Source: an uncultured Arenicella sp. (lineage in GTDB: Bacteria > Pseudomonadota > Gammaproteobacteria > Arenicellales > Arenicellaceae). From it: 52,184 nucleotides of DNA. Under the pieces are notes generated by a model. That model saw nothing but the letters and a program-made list of their open reading frames with translations, searched no databases and was not told where the DNA came from. Positions 25,990-35,447 of this stretch are shown here, one piece after another. Location of the stretch: NCBI GenBank assembly GCA_938048185.1, contig CALIVT010000040.1, positions 1 to 52,184 of the forward strand. Direction: 5' to 3'. Positions within the stretch are counted from its first letter, which is position 1, and the number at the start of each line of letters is the position of its first letter. Made by a program: the position numbers and the translations under genes.

Positions 25990-27351
25990 ATGCCAAATAG
26001 TCAAGCAACTGTGCAGTGGTCCTCTCGTTTAGCCTTCACCCTAGCGGCCATTGGCTGTTCAGTAGGCTTAGGCAACCTTTGGCGGTTCTCGGCGGAAGCC
26101 GGGTCTAACGGTGGGGGGGCATTTATTGCAGTTTACCTAGCGTGCGTAGTATTTATCGGCATACCCACCATTATGGCCGAATTTCTAATCGGCCGTGCCG
26201 GCAAGGCCTCAAGCAGCATTAATAGCTCTAACGACTTAGCCGATCGTAGCCGGGTAAGTCGATTTTGGAGCCTTGGCGCGTGGGCTGGCACGATTAGCGC
26301 GTTTTTAATCGTGAGCTTTTACGCCGTGGTTGCAGCGTGGGTGCTGGCGTATATTCCTCGCTTTCTTAGTGGTGCATTCGACGGTCAGACACCGACGCAA
26401 ATTGCCGAGCAGTTTGACGCACTAGTGGTTAGCCCTTTGACTCTACTGCCATGGTTTTTACTCTTCTCAGGCTTAGTCATCTGGTTAGTTGCGCGCGGTG
26501 TAAATCGAGGGATAGAACTGGCGTCCAAAGTCCTAATGCCCGCGTTCTTCTTGCTGCTGGTGCTGTTGGCCGCCTACAGCGTAGTCTCGGGCTGGTCGAG
26601 CGGCGGCACTAGCGACGCGATCAACTTTTTATTCAACCCTGATTTCTCAAAAATCACCGGCAAGGTAGCCGTGAGCGCCCTCGGCCAAGCGTTCTTCTCC
26701 ATTGGCTTAGGCATGGCAATGATGATTGCCTACGGCAGCTATTTGCCTAAGAATATCAGCATTCCTCAATCTGCCTTCATTATTGGTTTAGCCGATACCG
26801 CAGTCGCGCTAATCGCAGGCCTGGCGATCTTTCCAATTGTGTTTCGCTACGGCTTAGACTTCTCAGCGGGCGCAGGCTTGTTTTTTCAAACTCTGCCCAC
26901 CGCGCTGATTGCAAGCCCAGGTGGCAACCTTGTTGGTGCGGCGTTTTTCTGCATGGCCTTCTTTGCAGCGCTGACCACCGGTGTCGCCTTATTAGAACCA
27001 GCCGTTGCCCACGCATCAGAGCAATTAAAAATCAGCAAAGCGAAGGCGGCATTAGGCTGCGGCGCGATGATGGTGCTCGTCGGTTTTGGCAGTCTCTACA
27101 GTTTGACGTTTCTCGACTTTTTAGATACGGGTTTGACTGCCCCGATTTTACTGCCCTTCTCCGCACTGATGGTTGTGGTGTTTGTTGGTTGGCGCTTGGA
27201 CAGAAGCATCATAGATGCCGAGCTGAGCGAACGTGATCGCGGCTTGGGCAACTTCCTACTCGTCATGATTCGCTATGTAGCACCGATCATGATTACCATT
27301 ATTCTGATTGCGGGCATTCGCGATAAATATTTTCCAACGCTATTTGCCTAA
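25990..27351 (+). CDS. Na+-dependent SNF-family (LeuT-type) transporter
   Basis: The 453 residues form about eleven or twelve spans of the neurotransmitter:sodium symporter family. The first span carries the Na+/substrate-binding text AAIGCSVGLGNLWRF followed by NGGGAF. Span 6 contains GQAFFSIGLGMAMMIAYGSY, the other unwound binding helix. It should import an amino acid or amine with Na+. It is followed after 87 bases by an ornithine cyclodeaminase homologue on the same strand, which suggests the substrate is an amino acid handled by that enzyme. Confidence 0.93.
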   Translation: MPNSQATVQWSSRLAFTLAAIGCSVGLGNLWRFSAEAGSNGGGAFIAVYLACVVFIGIPTIMAEFLIGRAGKASSSINSSNDLADRSRVSRFWSLGAWAGTISAFLIVSFYAVVAAWVLAYIPRFLSGAFDGQTPTQIAEQFDALVVSPLTLLPWFLLFSGLVIWLVARGVNRGIELASKVLMPAFFLLLVLLAAYSVVSGWSSGGTSDAINFLFNPDFSKITGKVAVSALGQAFFSIGLGMAMMIAYGSYLPKNISIPQSAFIIGLADTAVALIAGLAIFPIVFRYGLDFSAGAGLFFQTLPTALIASPGGNLVGAAFFCMAFFAALTTGVALLEPAVAHASEQLKISKAKAALGCGAMMVLVGFGSLYSLTFLDFLDTGLTAPILLPFSALMVVVFVGWRLDRSIIDAELSERDRGLGNFLLVMIRYVAPIMITIILIAGIRDKYFPTLFA

Positions 27352-27438
27352 GTATTTTCCTATGCATTTGCCTAAGCCTCGCTGCTCAATCACATAACTC
27401 AGTAGCCTAATATTTTTTTTGCTAAATAGCCGATTACT

Positions 27439-28365
27439 ATGAAGGTTCTAGACGCTCAACAAACCGCAGCAGCACTCGCGTGGCCCGCACTGCTTGATGC
27501 GCTGCGCGAGGGTTTTAAAAACGGTTGTAAGTCGCCACTCAGGCATCGTCACACAATTGCAATACCGGGTGAGCAAGATGCGTCTTTGCTGTTAATGCCG
27601 GCTTGGCAAAGTGGCAGCTATATTGGCGTCAAACACGTGCTAGTGGTGCCCGAAAATCACACGCGAAACCGCCCGGCAGTTGCTGCCAGTTACTTTCTAT
27701 ACTCAGCAGTCAGCGGTGAGATGTTGGCTGTGATTGATGGCTCAGAGTTAACAAATCGACGTACAGCTGGCGCGTCAGCCTTAGCATCAAGCTACCTCTC
27801 AAGGCCCAACGCCAGCCACCTGCTTATGGTTGGCGCAGGCGGTTTGGCGCCATATTTAGTAAGCGCCCACAAGGCTGTTAGACCAATCTCGCGCGTCAGC
27901 GTTTGGGCGCGAGACATACGCAAAGCCACACAGCTTGCAACGCTCGTGGGTGGCGACGTGGTCACGGATCTAAACGAAGCCAGCGCTAACGCAGACATCA
28001 TTTCATGTGCAACGCTATCTCAGTCGCCATTGATTTTGGGTGAGCACATTCGTGCGGGAACTCATGTGGATTTAGTCGGTGCATTTACACCGTCGATGCG
28101 CGAATCAGATAGCGCGCTAATACAAGCCGCTAACGTATACGTCGATACACGTGATGGTGTGTTGAGTGAAGGCGGAGACCTCATACAGCCGTTAAACGAG
28201 GGGGTGTTTAAGCCGAGCGATATTAAAGCGGAGTTGCGCGAGCTTTGTTTAGGCTTAGTAGACGGGCGTAAGGACGCAAACGAGGTGACAGTGTTTAAGT
28301 CCGTGGGCGCCTCGCTCGAAGACTTAGCTGCGGGCGTATTAGCGTTTGAGGCGAGTGCGACCTAG
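27439..28365 (+). CDS. Ornithine cyclodeaminase / mu-crystallin family protein
   Basis: The 308 residues fit this NAD(P)-binding family. Seen are the N-terminal RHRHTIAIPG and GVKHVLVVPENH (substrate lysine region), the Rossmann GAGGLAPYL (about 132-140), and the family segments TRDGVLSEGGDL and VFKSVGASLEDLAAG. Members include ornithine cyclodeaminase, ketimine reductases and alanine dehydrogenases of archaeal type, so the exact reaction is open. Pairing with an SNF symporter suggests uptake and catabolism of one amino acid. Confidence 0.88.
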   Translation: MKVLDAQQTAAALAWPALLDALREGFKNGCKSPLRHRHTIAIPGEQDASLLLMPAWQSGSYIGVKHVLVVPENHTRNRPAVAASYFLYSAVSGEMLAVIDGSELTNRRTAGASALASSYLSRPNASHLLMVGAGGLAPYLVSAHKAVRPISRVSVWARDIRKATQLATLVGGDVVTDLNEASANADIISCATLSQSPLILGEHIRAGTHVDLVGAFTPSMRESDSALIQAANVYVDTRDGVLSEGGDLIQPLNEGVFKPSDIKAELRELCLGLVDGRKDANEVTVFKSVGASLEDLAAGVLAFEASAT

Positions 28366-28479
28366 CCAGACCGGCTAATCAATGTAAGAGTCAAACACGT
28401 TGCGCTAGCCCCCAGCAAGAATCAAAAAGGCAGAGACAATGAGCCAACTTACGAGTGTCTTTGGTTACTCAATTGAAGC

Positions 28480-28854
28480 CTACGATTTTTCCGCACACTT
28501 AGCATCGTACTCCGCCTCGCCACCGACTAGAAAGTTGGCCTCGCGCCATAGACGTTTAGAGCGCGCGCCCGAGCGGCAATAACAATGAATACGTTTACGA
28601 CTCTGAATCAGGCAAACAAATTCATCGCGATTTTCGGGCTTAATTTGATACGAGGAAAATGCCAGGAGTTTGAATGGCAAGCCAATGCGTTTGGCTTCAG
28701 CCTCAACCAATTGGTAAGGCGTCTGGCCTTCATCTTCGTCGTCAGGCCGATTGCAAACTAAAAGCTCTACGCCTTGATCTTTGAAATACTGTACGTCTTC
28801 GACACCAATTTGACCCGATACGGAAACCTGGCTAGTCAGTTGTTCAATGTGCAT
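28480..28854 (-). CDS. DUF442/TIGR01244-type rhodanese-like protein
   Basis: The 124 residues match the small TIGR01244 family related to the N-terminal domain of Blh (beta-lactamase-hydrolase-like) proteins. Diagnostic text: VSVSGQIGVEDVQYFKDQGVELLVCNRPDDE and the active-site loop C93-RSGA-R98, a C-x4-R loop as in rhodaneses or cysteine phosphatases. Members elsewhere are tied to sulphide or persulphide handling, which would suit sulphur traffic near a DMSP cluster, though 12 kb separates them. It converges on the ornithine cyclodeaminase gene. Confidence 0.85.
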   Translation of the reverse strand: MHIEQLTSQVSVSGQIGVEDVQYFKDQGVELLVCNRPDDEDEGQTPYQLVEAEAKRIGLPFKLLAFSSYQIKPENRDEFVCLIQSRKRIHCYCRSGARSKRLWREANFLVGGEAEYDAKCAEKS

Positions 28855-28947
28855 GACATCCTCTCATTTGGTCTTCTATTACGAGCATTATTCTGCGAAC
28901 GACGCCGAATTGCAAATAGCGGTCCGGGAATAAAATAGCGGACGTAA

Positions 28948-30108
28948 CTAGTCCCAAAGACTTCGGTAATTGTCTGAGAAAATATCACGACCAATAATCA
29001 ACTTCATGATCTCAGATGAGCCCGCGTAGATACGACTCACTCGGGCATCGGTGTACATACGACTAATCTCATACTCATCCATATAACCTGCGCCGCCGTG
29101 TAATTGCACGCCAAGATCAACCATGCGACATTGAATCTCGCTGGTTTGCAGCTTAGCCTTAGCGCCTTCAATCGCGGTCAGCTTGCCGTCGTTCATTAAG
29201 CCGACACAGTAATCGACGTATTTTTGTGCCATGTCGATCTCGGTGTCCATTTCCGCCATTTTAAACTGGGTGTTTTGCATGTCTGACAACTTTTTACCGA
29301 ACATCTTGCGCTGCATCGCGAAGTCGCGCGTGATATCAAACGCGCGGCGCGCTTCGGCGATATAGCCCACCGCGCCAAGCAACCGTTCTTCGGCTAAGCC
29401 GTGCATCAATTGATAAAAGCCCTTGCCCTCTACCCCTAAGACATTGCTTTTCGGGATTTTAACGTTGTTAAAAAACAGCTCGGCGGTATCTTGACCTTTT
29501 AAACCCATTTTTTCTAGGTTGCGCCCGCGTTCAAACCCCTCCATACCACGCTCGACAATCACCATTGTCAAGGCGTGCGAATGCTCTACCCCCTCTTGTC
29601 TCGCGGCAACTAAAATCACGTCAGCGTTAATCCCATTAGAGATATACGTTTTAGAACCATTAAGAATTAGGTGATCACCTTCGTCTCTAACACTGGTGCG
29701 CATGCTCGATAAATCACTACCGAAATCGGGTTCGGTCATTGCAATCGCAAGAATAGACTCACCAGAAACACATTTGGGCAAAAACCGCTCGCGCTGTTCT
29801 TCAGTACCAAAAGAGTTAAAGTAAGGGCCGACTAAGCGACTGTGCAAACTGTTGTACCAGTCGGCGCACCCCGCTCGACAAGTTTCTTCGATAATGATTT
29901 GCTCGTAGCGAAAGTCACTGTCTCCTAAACCGCCGTATTTCTCATCCGGCCAAATCATCAAGAACCCTTGGTCGCCCGCCTTTTTAAATGCAGACCGATC
30001 AACAATACCGGCCTTTCGCCATTCAGGCATAGTTGGCTTGATTTCTTGCTCTATAAACTTTCTATAAGCTTGGCGGAACATCGCCTGATCTTCAGTGAAC
30101 TGTCTCAT
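28948..30108 (-). CDS. Acyl-CoA dehydrogenase
   Basis: This FAD enzyme (386 residues) has the usual three-domain order. AMTEPDFGSDLSSMRTS marks the FAD/substrate site, and QRKMFGKKLSDMQNTQFKMAEM and QLHGGAGYMDEYEISRMYTDARVSRIYAGSSEIM mark the C-terminal domain. The medium-chain catalytic glutamate (in IYEGT) is replaced by alanine (IYAGS). Instead AEERLL carries E241 at the place of the long-chain/isovaleryl-type base. At 386 residues it is a standard acyl-CoA dehydrogenase, much shorter than DmdC (near 590), so it is not DmdC. The ATG has AGGT upstream. It stands alone on its strand, with a 451-base gap before it. Confidence 0.9.
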   Translation of the reverse strand: MRQFTEDQAMFRQAYRKFIEQEIKPTMPEWRKAGIVDRSAFKKAGDQGFLMIWPDEKYGGLGDSDFRYEQIIIEETCRAGCADWYNSLHSRLVGPYFNSFGTEEQRERFLPKCVSGESILAIAMTEPDFGSDLSSMRTSVRDEGDHLILNGSKTYISNGINADVILVAARQEGVEHSHALTMVIVERGMEGFERGRNLEKMGLKGQDTAELFFNNVKIPKSNVLGVEGKGFYQLMHGLAEERLLGAVGYIAEARRAFDITRDFAMQRKMFGKKLSDMQNTQFKMAEMDTEIDMAQKYVDYCVGLMNDGKLTAIEGAKAKLQTSEIQCRMVDLGVQLHGGAGYMDEYEISRMYTDARVSRIYAGSSEIMKLIIGRDIFSDNYRSLWD

Positions 30109-30559
30109 GGGGGTCTACCTTCGTTTGGTCGGGCACATCAATTAATTTAACTTACGCCTCTAGCGAATGCTCAGCAATGACAAGCTCTATCAATATAGCA
30201 GCCTCGCCGAATCGAATGTCTATTTTCGAACCATCGCATCATCAATATTGATGATTAGCTTTAATGACTGATATTAATCAACACGTTTAATGATTAAGTT
30301 CAATGATTTAGATTAATGGTCTCAACAGGTGATCAGTGTTAGCCAGCATCATTGGCGTTAACATTAATTAACGATATCCCTATCCTCTTCCTTGTGATTG
30401 ATTGACTGATCGCGCGACGGGTGGAAATCTGAATGATTCTCTTCATTGATTCGATATGCTTTACAACAGCGAATTTGTGGATGGGGGATGAGTGGAAGAT
30501 CGATACCTCAACTTAATTTGAACCACCTACGGTTCAACTTTTAACAGAGGATTTTATAA
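30109..30559. promoter_or_regulatory. Divergent control region between acyl-CoA dehydrogenase and pilin genes
   Basis: No gene was seen in these 451 bases. On the dehydrogenase side is a perfect 18-base palindrome, ATCATCAATATTGATGAT (30238-30255), followed by a run of TTAATGA/TGATTAA-like half-sites to about 30315. On the pilin side TTGAACC (30518-30524) and GGTTCAA (30531-30537) form a perfect hairpin just before the pilin ribosome binding site (AGAGG at about 30546-30550). The first looks like a repressor site, the second like an mRNA 5-prime stabilising stem. Confidence 0.55.
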
Positions 30560-31069
30560 ATGAAAAACCTAACCAAATCTTTAATTGCCGCTTCAATGTT
30601 GTTGGCTGGTTCTGCAATCGCTGCTGACGGCCCTGCCGTTGGTGACTCAGGTTCGACGATCGTTAAGGGTCACGTAACTGAAGTATGTGAGCTAGACGGT
30701 ATCCCAATGATGATCTCACTTGGTGATGACCCTGAAAACGGCGCGTATGTTCACACTGACGAAGGCATGACGGTTCAATGTAATAACCCACATGGCGCAA
30801 CGTTTACACTTTCGCGCACCAACGGTAAATTGGTAAACGCATGGGATGACACATTGGGCCTAAATTATAAAGCCGAGCTTGACGTTGCAATCCAGAACTT
30901 TCCTAAAGTTGTACTGAAAGATGGTGCGCTTAGCGACTCTCAAGATGTTGATCGCGACAATATGCTTGCTATGGGCGCGATTGCTGGTATCCACATCACG
31001 TTGATGGAACAGCCTAAGTTCTCTGGCTGGTACTACGATGAAGTAACTGTTGCAATAGCAGGTCGATAA
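30560..31069 (+). CDS. Probable major pilin subunit of the chaperone-usher operon
   Basis: This 169-residue secreted protein has a clean signal peptide (residues 1-22, ending SAIAADG). The mature part is beta-rich with one cysteine pair (C43 in VTEVCELDG and C74 in TVQCNNPHG), as in spore-coat-U/archaic pilins, and ends in EVTVAIAGR, similar to the closing strand of pilins. I identify it mainly by place: first gene of an operon with chaperone, usher and tip protein. A strong terminator follows it, as is common when a major subunit must outnumber the assembly proteins. Confidence 0.68.
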   Translation: MKNLTKSLIAASMLLAGSAIAADGPAVGDSGSTIVKGHVTEVCELDGIPMMISLGDDPENGAYVHTDEGMTVQCNNPHGATFTLSRTNGKLVNAWDDTLGLNYKAELDVAIQNFPKVVLKDGALSDSQDVDRDNMLAMGAIAGIHITLMEQPKFSGWYYDEVTVAIAGR

Positions 31070-31100
31070 GCACCTCTTTTTTGCAGTCAAACTTAGGAGA

Positions 31101-31132
31101 GGCGGCTAAAACAATAGCCGCCTTTTCTTTTT
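31101..31132 (+). terminator. Intrinsic terminator between pilin and chaperone genes
   Basis: GGCGGCT (31101-31107), eight-base loop, AGCCGCC (31116-31122), then TTTTCTTTTT. It is a textbook rho-independent terminator 31 bases after the pilin stop. Partial read-through would give high pilin and low chaperone/usher expression. Confidence 0.9.
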
Positions 31133-31197
31133 GTACCACTTTTTGACTAAATACAACGCAGTAAGGAAACCGCATAAGCATTAGTGTTAAACAACAA

Positions 31198-31971
31198 ATG
31201 GATAACAATATGATTACTTTCGTTCATTTTTTTTCGCGCCGCACTACAAAACCTTTGCTGGCTAGCCTATTAGTTCTCAGCGCAATGGTACTTACTATTG
31301 AACTGAGTCACGCCCAGCGTGTACAACCCATGGTGTTTGAATTGGCGACCCTGGGCAATGAGTCTTCGCAGTCACTTAGAATTGATAATACAACTCAAAA
31401 CCCGCTCACTATGGAATTCACCGCCAGTAAAATCATACTCGACGAGTTTGGCAATGAAAGCCGTGAACCTGCTGACGACGATTTTTTGATCTACCCGCCA
31501 CAAACACTCGTCCCGGCTGGTCAGACACAGGTGGTAAAGGTGAAGTATGTTGGCGACCCATCGATCTCTCAATCTCAGGCATACAGAGTCTCAGCCCATC
31601 AATTGGCGGTGAACTTAGATCGTGAAAAAGGTGCAGGTGTCGGTATTTTGATAAATTTCGATACCTTGGTAAACGTCGTTCCACCAAAGGCGAAAGCTAA
31701 TCTTGTCGTGTCTGAGCTGTCGGCCGCAGACGGCGAAAATTGGAACCTTGTTATTCAAAATACGGGTAACAAATTTGTTCGACTTTCAACCACGTATTGG
31801 GATGTGAGCAGCACTGACGAGAATGCCAAAATCAAACCAATGAAAATTGATACTGTTGGGCAATTGGTGAAAAACAATTTGGTCGCCCCGAATTCGAGTA
31901 TGCGTTTGAGCATTCCGGCCATCGCCAGCTTCAAACCTGAATCTACTTCGATAGACATTGTAGGCGAATGA
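31198..31971 (+). CDS. Periplasmic pilus chaperone
   Basis: This 257-residue protein has a signal peptide (about 1-39, ending SHAQR) and a PapD-like fold: VQPMVFELATLGNESSQSLRIDN as first strands, then the donor-strand region FLIYPPQTLVPAGQTQVVKVKYVGDP and a second domain from about residue 160. It lacks the full classical FGL/FGS signature and looks like the archaic or alternate chaperone class. It would stabilise subunits and deliver them to the usher encoded 28 bases downstream. ATG 31210 is an alternative start. Confidence 0.85.
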   Translation: MDNNMITFVHFFSRRTTKPLLASLLVLSAMVLTIELSHAQRVQPMVFELATLGNESSQSLRIDNTTQNPLTMEFTASKIILDEFGNESREPADDDFLIYPPQTLVPAGQTQVVKVKYVGDPSISQSQAYRVSAHQLAVNLDREKGAGVGILINFDTLVNVVPPKAKANLVVSELSAADGENWNLVIQNTGNKFVRLSTTYWDVSSTDENAKIKPMKIDTVGQLVKNNLVAPNSSMRLSIPAIASFKPESTSIDIVGE

Positions 31972-31999
31972 GGCCAGGCGCCTAATTTGAGGCCTCGAC

Positions 32000-34504
32000 A
32001 TGAAACTTAGACGTAGATATCAACAAGCCGCCCAGCAAAGTAGATGGATGGCCTCTTGTCGTTTATCGTTTTGTTATCTACTTATTTCGATTAGTAGCGC
32101 CTCTTTAGCTCAACAACGAGTGATCGAATTCGAGGTGCCGTTGACGATAAACCAAGCCTTTGTCGGAAACATCACCGCGCAAATTTCGACGCCCACGGGC
32201 AACGATCAAAGTGACGCGCGAGTGAGTATTGCTCCGGCTAGATTACGCTCACTCGCTAAAGCATTTGCTAACGACGATCAATTTAATGCATGGTTTGGAG
32301 TGGATTACCAAATTCGAGAAGACAATCAAAGCGAGGAAAACATCTCGCTTGCGCAACTGCGTGAAACCGGCCTCGACATCAAATTCGACCATGGCCTATT
32401 AACGTTGGCGGCGAAAATACCGCGACTAGGCACTCAAAACCTTTCGTTAAGAGGCAACCGTAAACCCGCAGTAGAAGACCACTATCAACAATCTAAGTTT
32501 GCCAGTGGTTTAAACCTAGTCGCCAGAAACACCTACAACCATGACCCGGTAAACGGCGCGCGCAAGGGCTTTGGACCGACCAATATTGACGTCAGTGGCT
32601 TCACCGCGATTGGTGGATTCAATGGCGTTTCCTTGTTCTATCAAGGCAGCTATATCGAAGACAATGCAAGAGAGTTCGCTCGGCAAAATGTTGTGCTAGT
32701 GCACGATAACTATAAACAAAGCCTGCGTTATTCTCTGGGCGATATTCGTCCGTCCGTGTCTACCTTTCAAACGTCGCCGAATTTATTGGGCTTTAGCGTA
32801 GAACGAAACTATCGCGAGATAAATCCGTTTCGAAACCTTAGCCCAAGTGGCCGTAGCACATTCACATTGGATCGTCCGGCACGCGTTTCGTTTCAAGTTA
32901 ACGGCGCAATAGTCGAGACGCGCTTCCTCGAGCCCGGAGACTACTCCATTGACGATTTCCCGCTGGCTGGTGGCGTCAATGACGTTAGAATACTGCTGGA
33001 CGACGGCACATCTCAACAGGAGATCGCCAACTTTTCAAATTACGTTGATATTGAACTATTGAACCCGGGCATCACCAGATTTGGCCTGACCACAGGCGTA
33101 CAGCGCGAGATCGGTACGGGTCGGCTGCGCCGCTATAGCGATGAGCCCGTTGTTCTCGGATTTTATGAACGCGGCATAAGCCAGCGTTTGACTGCTGGCT
33201 TGCAGGCCGAAGCAGCCGAGGGTCACACTCTACTTGCCACTAATGCGGTCTACGGAACGCGAACAGGCTTAATCGCACTCGAAACCGCAGTGTCAAAACG
33301 AGACGGTCATGACACCGGTTTCAGTAGTATATTGCGCTACGACGGAAGCTTTCGAACCGCGTCGGACTGGATTATTCAGAATGATATTCAAGCAAGTTAC
33401 ACCAGTGATAGCTTTGTTAGCTTAACGAACCTAACGCCAGGCTTTGAGGAACGTTCTTTGGATGCCAGAACGTCAGTGCGTAGAGGCCGACTGGGCTTCT
33501 CTGTCGGCTTAAGTTTGAGAGACCTCGGCGGCGAAAAAACTGAACGCTACTCTGCTACCTTACAGAAATCGTTCGACAGCTTTAATCTGTCGCTTGGCTA
33601 TCAGTACCTGCGCGACAATCGTTCGCTGGACACCAGCAACCATAACGTCACTCTCAATATTACACGCCCAATTGGCTCATCGCGCTTGGTCGGAACTTAT
33701 CGTTCTCGAGACAATGAGGTGGGCTTAGAGTGGGCTAATTCTGGGCTGCAAGGGGTTGGTGGCATTCAGTCTAGACTCAGCGTAATTCGTGATGATGTCA
33801 GTAGTGACTTAGGCGTACAAGCGGGCTATATCGGCTCGCGCTTCGAGACGAACGTATCACACATAACATCGAACTCGCGATTAGACCCAACCTTTGATAG
33901 CTCGCTGTCCGAACTAACGCTCGCTGGCTCAGTTGGTTTCGCCGACGGCAAAGTAGCCTTTGGTAGGCCTTTTCGAAAGGGCTTTATGATCGTAAGCCCT
34001 CACAAAAATTTACGTGGTAAACGAGTTTTTGTAAGCCGCAACAACGACGAAAAAGTAAGCTCGACGAAACGTCTGAGCACCACACTGGTGCCAATTGATT
34101 CGAGCTATCGCACGCAGCATTACCGTTTTGATGTCGAAGACCTGCCCTTTGGGTACGATCTAGGGTCGGGCGCGGTAAAATTACTTCCGAACCATAGAGC
34201 CGGCTTTAAGTTCACGCTTGGCTCAGACGCTGCGAATACGGTAATCGGCAAGGTTCTTTGGCCTGACGAAACACCGATAAAGCTATTAGGCGGGAAATTA
34301 ATCTCACAAGAAACCGATGACAACGTTACTATTTTCACCAATAAGACTGGGCGGTTTGTCGCCGAACAAGCCAGGTTTGGGAACTACCTAATTGTTTTTA
34401 CAGACGCCGACGGTAACGAATATACAAGTGAGATCGAACTTGAAGAAGCGGACGAACCTGGGCTGATTCAAGTCGGCACAATCAAAGTCGAGAAACGACA
34501 ATGA
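32000..34504 (+). CDS. Outer membrane usher
   Basis: The 834 residues follow usher organisation: signal peptide (about 1-37, after a basic N-terminus), N-terminal chaperone-binding domain (about 40-130), barrel with a middle plug domain (about 280-360, containing VSFQVNGAIVETRFLEPGDYSIDDFPL), and C-terminal domains rich in beta strands to residue 834. It opens the pore for pilus secretion across the outer membrane. The length and text fit alternate/archaic ushers better than FimD. Its last bases overlap the next start (ATGA at 34501). Confidence 0.9.
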   Translation: MKLRRRYQQAAQQSRWMASCRLSFCYLLISISSASLAQQRVIEFEVPLTINQAFVGNITAQISTPTGNDQSDARVSIAPARLRSLAKAFANDDQFNAWFGVDYQIREDNQSEENISLAQLRETGLDIKFDHGLLTLAAKIPRLGTQNLSLRGNRKPAVEDHYQQSKFASGLNLVARNTYNHDPVNGARKGFGPTNIDVSGFTAIGGFNGVSLFYQGSYIEDNAREFARQNVVLVHDNYKQSLRYSLGDIRPSVSTFQTSPNLLGFSVERNYREINPFRNLSPSGRSTFTLDRPARVSFQVNGAIVETRFLEPGDYSIDDFPLAGGVNDVRILLDDGTSQQEIANFSNYVDIELLNPGITRFGLTTGVQREIGTGRLRRYSDEPVVLGFYERGISQRLTAGLQAEAAEGHTLLATNAVYGTRTGLIALETAVSKRDGHDTGFSSILRYDGSFRTASDWIIQNDIQASYTSDSFVSLTNLTPGFEERSLDARTSVRRGRLGFSVGLSLRDLGGEKTERYSATLQKSFDSFNLSLGYQYLRDNRSLDTSNHNVTLNITRPIGSSRLVGTYRSRDNEVGLEWANSGLQGVGGIQSRLSVIRDDVSSDLGVQAGYIGSRFETNVSHITSNSRLDPTFDSSLSELTLAGSVGFADGKVAFGRPFRKGFMIVSPHKNLRGKRVFVSRNNDEKVSSTKRLSTTLVPIDSSYRTQHYRFDVEDLPFGYDLGSGAVKLLPNHRAGFKFTLGSDAANTVIGKVLWPDETPIKLLGGKLISQETDDNVTIFTNKTGRFVAEQARFGNYLIVFTDADGNEYTSEIELEEADEPGLIQVGTIKVEKRQ

Positions 34505-35424
34505 AGAAAACTAGATTAGTAATTCTATGGGTAACCATGGTCGCGTCAGTATTGATAAACGCGCAGATTAGCGCGCGCGAAACCTTCGATATACGCAGCC
34601 CGGCTAACGTTCGCCTGAACTACGAACCATTCTCAGGCTTACCCAGCTTCCACACATTTCACGTGAAATTGGTCAAACCGACTAGAGGGTCTAACAATTC
34701 GGACCGCGACTTAACTGGCCGGTATAGTATTAGAATACGGCCGAGTGACCTCGGCGCGTTCGATGCAAAAGGTGCAAAGAACCTGTTACCAATAAGCTTG
34801 CGCAGCATTGGTGTACGTGAGCTACGACGCATTGATAACGAATACTATCAAGAACTTTTAGTCGGGACTCTAAACGAAGACAATATGGAGCTTGAGTATG
34901 AGGTGTCAATTCCTGAATCACTCTTCGCAGCACCCGGCGTTTATACCCTGCCACTCGATATTGATTTAGTCGACTCGAATACTAAGCAGACGATTGGAAA
35001 AACAAGAACCACAAAATTACGCGTCCGCGTCAGACCGAAACTACAAACGAACATTGCGGGTACACGTGCCGCCAGTTTTGAAGACGGAGCTACGTTTGCA
35101 GTTGTCGACTTCGGCCAGCTCGAAACCGGGGAGTCAGAGAAAGTATTTATTCAAGTTCGTGGTAATCAGATGGCGCGACTCAAGATCAGTTCGGATAACC
35201 GCGGACGTATGGTTCATCAGTCGATTCCAAATTTATCAGTAAACTATGCCGTCAAAATAAATGGGCGACGCTCCGAACTTCGATCACCATTAACGATCGC
35301 CAAATCAGTTGCACAGGACTTGCAGGGCTCGTCTTACCCAATGGAAATCATTGTTGGGGACGTGAGTCAGAGCTTCGCTGGAAATTATCACGACGTGATT
35401 ACTATTAGCGTGACCCCCCAATAA
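34501..35424 (+). CDS. Probable pilus tip subunit/adhesin
   Basis: This 307-residue protein has a signal peptide (about 1-26, ending ISARE). It looks two-domained: an N-terminal beta domain (about 27-180) with no clear relatives, and a C-terminal domain (about 190-307) ending in NYHDVITISVTP, which resembles the last strand of spore-coat-U/archaic pilins such as CsuE. No cysteines were seen. As last gene of the pilus operon, translationally coupled to the usher, it fits the tip adhesin position. Confidence 0.72.
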   Translation: MKKTRLVILWVTMVASVLINAQISARETFDIRSPANVRLNYEPFSGLPSFHTFHVKLVKPTRGSNNSDRDLTGRYSIRIRPSDLGAFDAKGAKNLLPISLRSIGVRELRRIDNEYYQELLVGTLNEDNMELEYEVSIPESLFAAPGVYTLPLDIDLVDSNTKQTIGKTRTTKLRVRVRPKLQTNIAGTRAASFEDGATFAVVDFGQLETGESEKVFIQVRGNQMARLKISSDNRGRMVHQSIPNLSVNYAVKINGRRSELRSPLTIAKSVAQDLQGSSYPMEIIVGDVSQSFAGNYHDVITISVTPQ

Positions 35425-35447
35425 AAGAAGTCGCCGAACGGAAGCTT

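Noticed and set aside
28440-28583. Plus-strand frame of 47 codons with a weak purine-rich site before ATG
   Set aside because: It lies almost wholly antisense to the clearly coding DUF442 gene and its translation is low in complexity with no recognisable features.
28948-30108. DmdC
   Set aside because: 386 residues instead of about 590 and typical beta-oxidation dehydrogenase motifs; kept only as a distant functional candidate.
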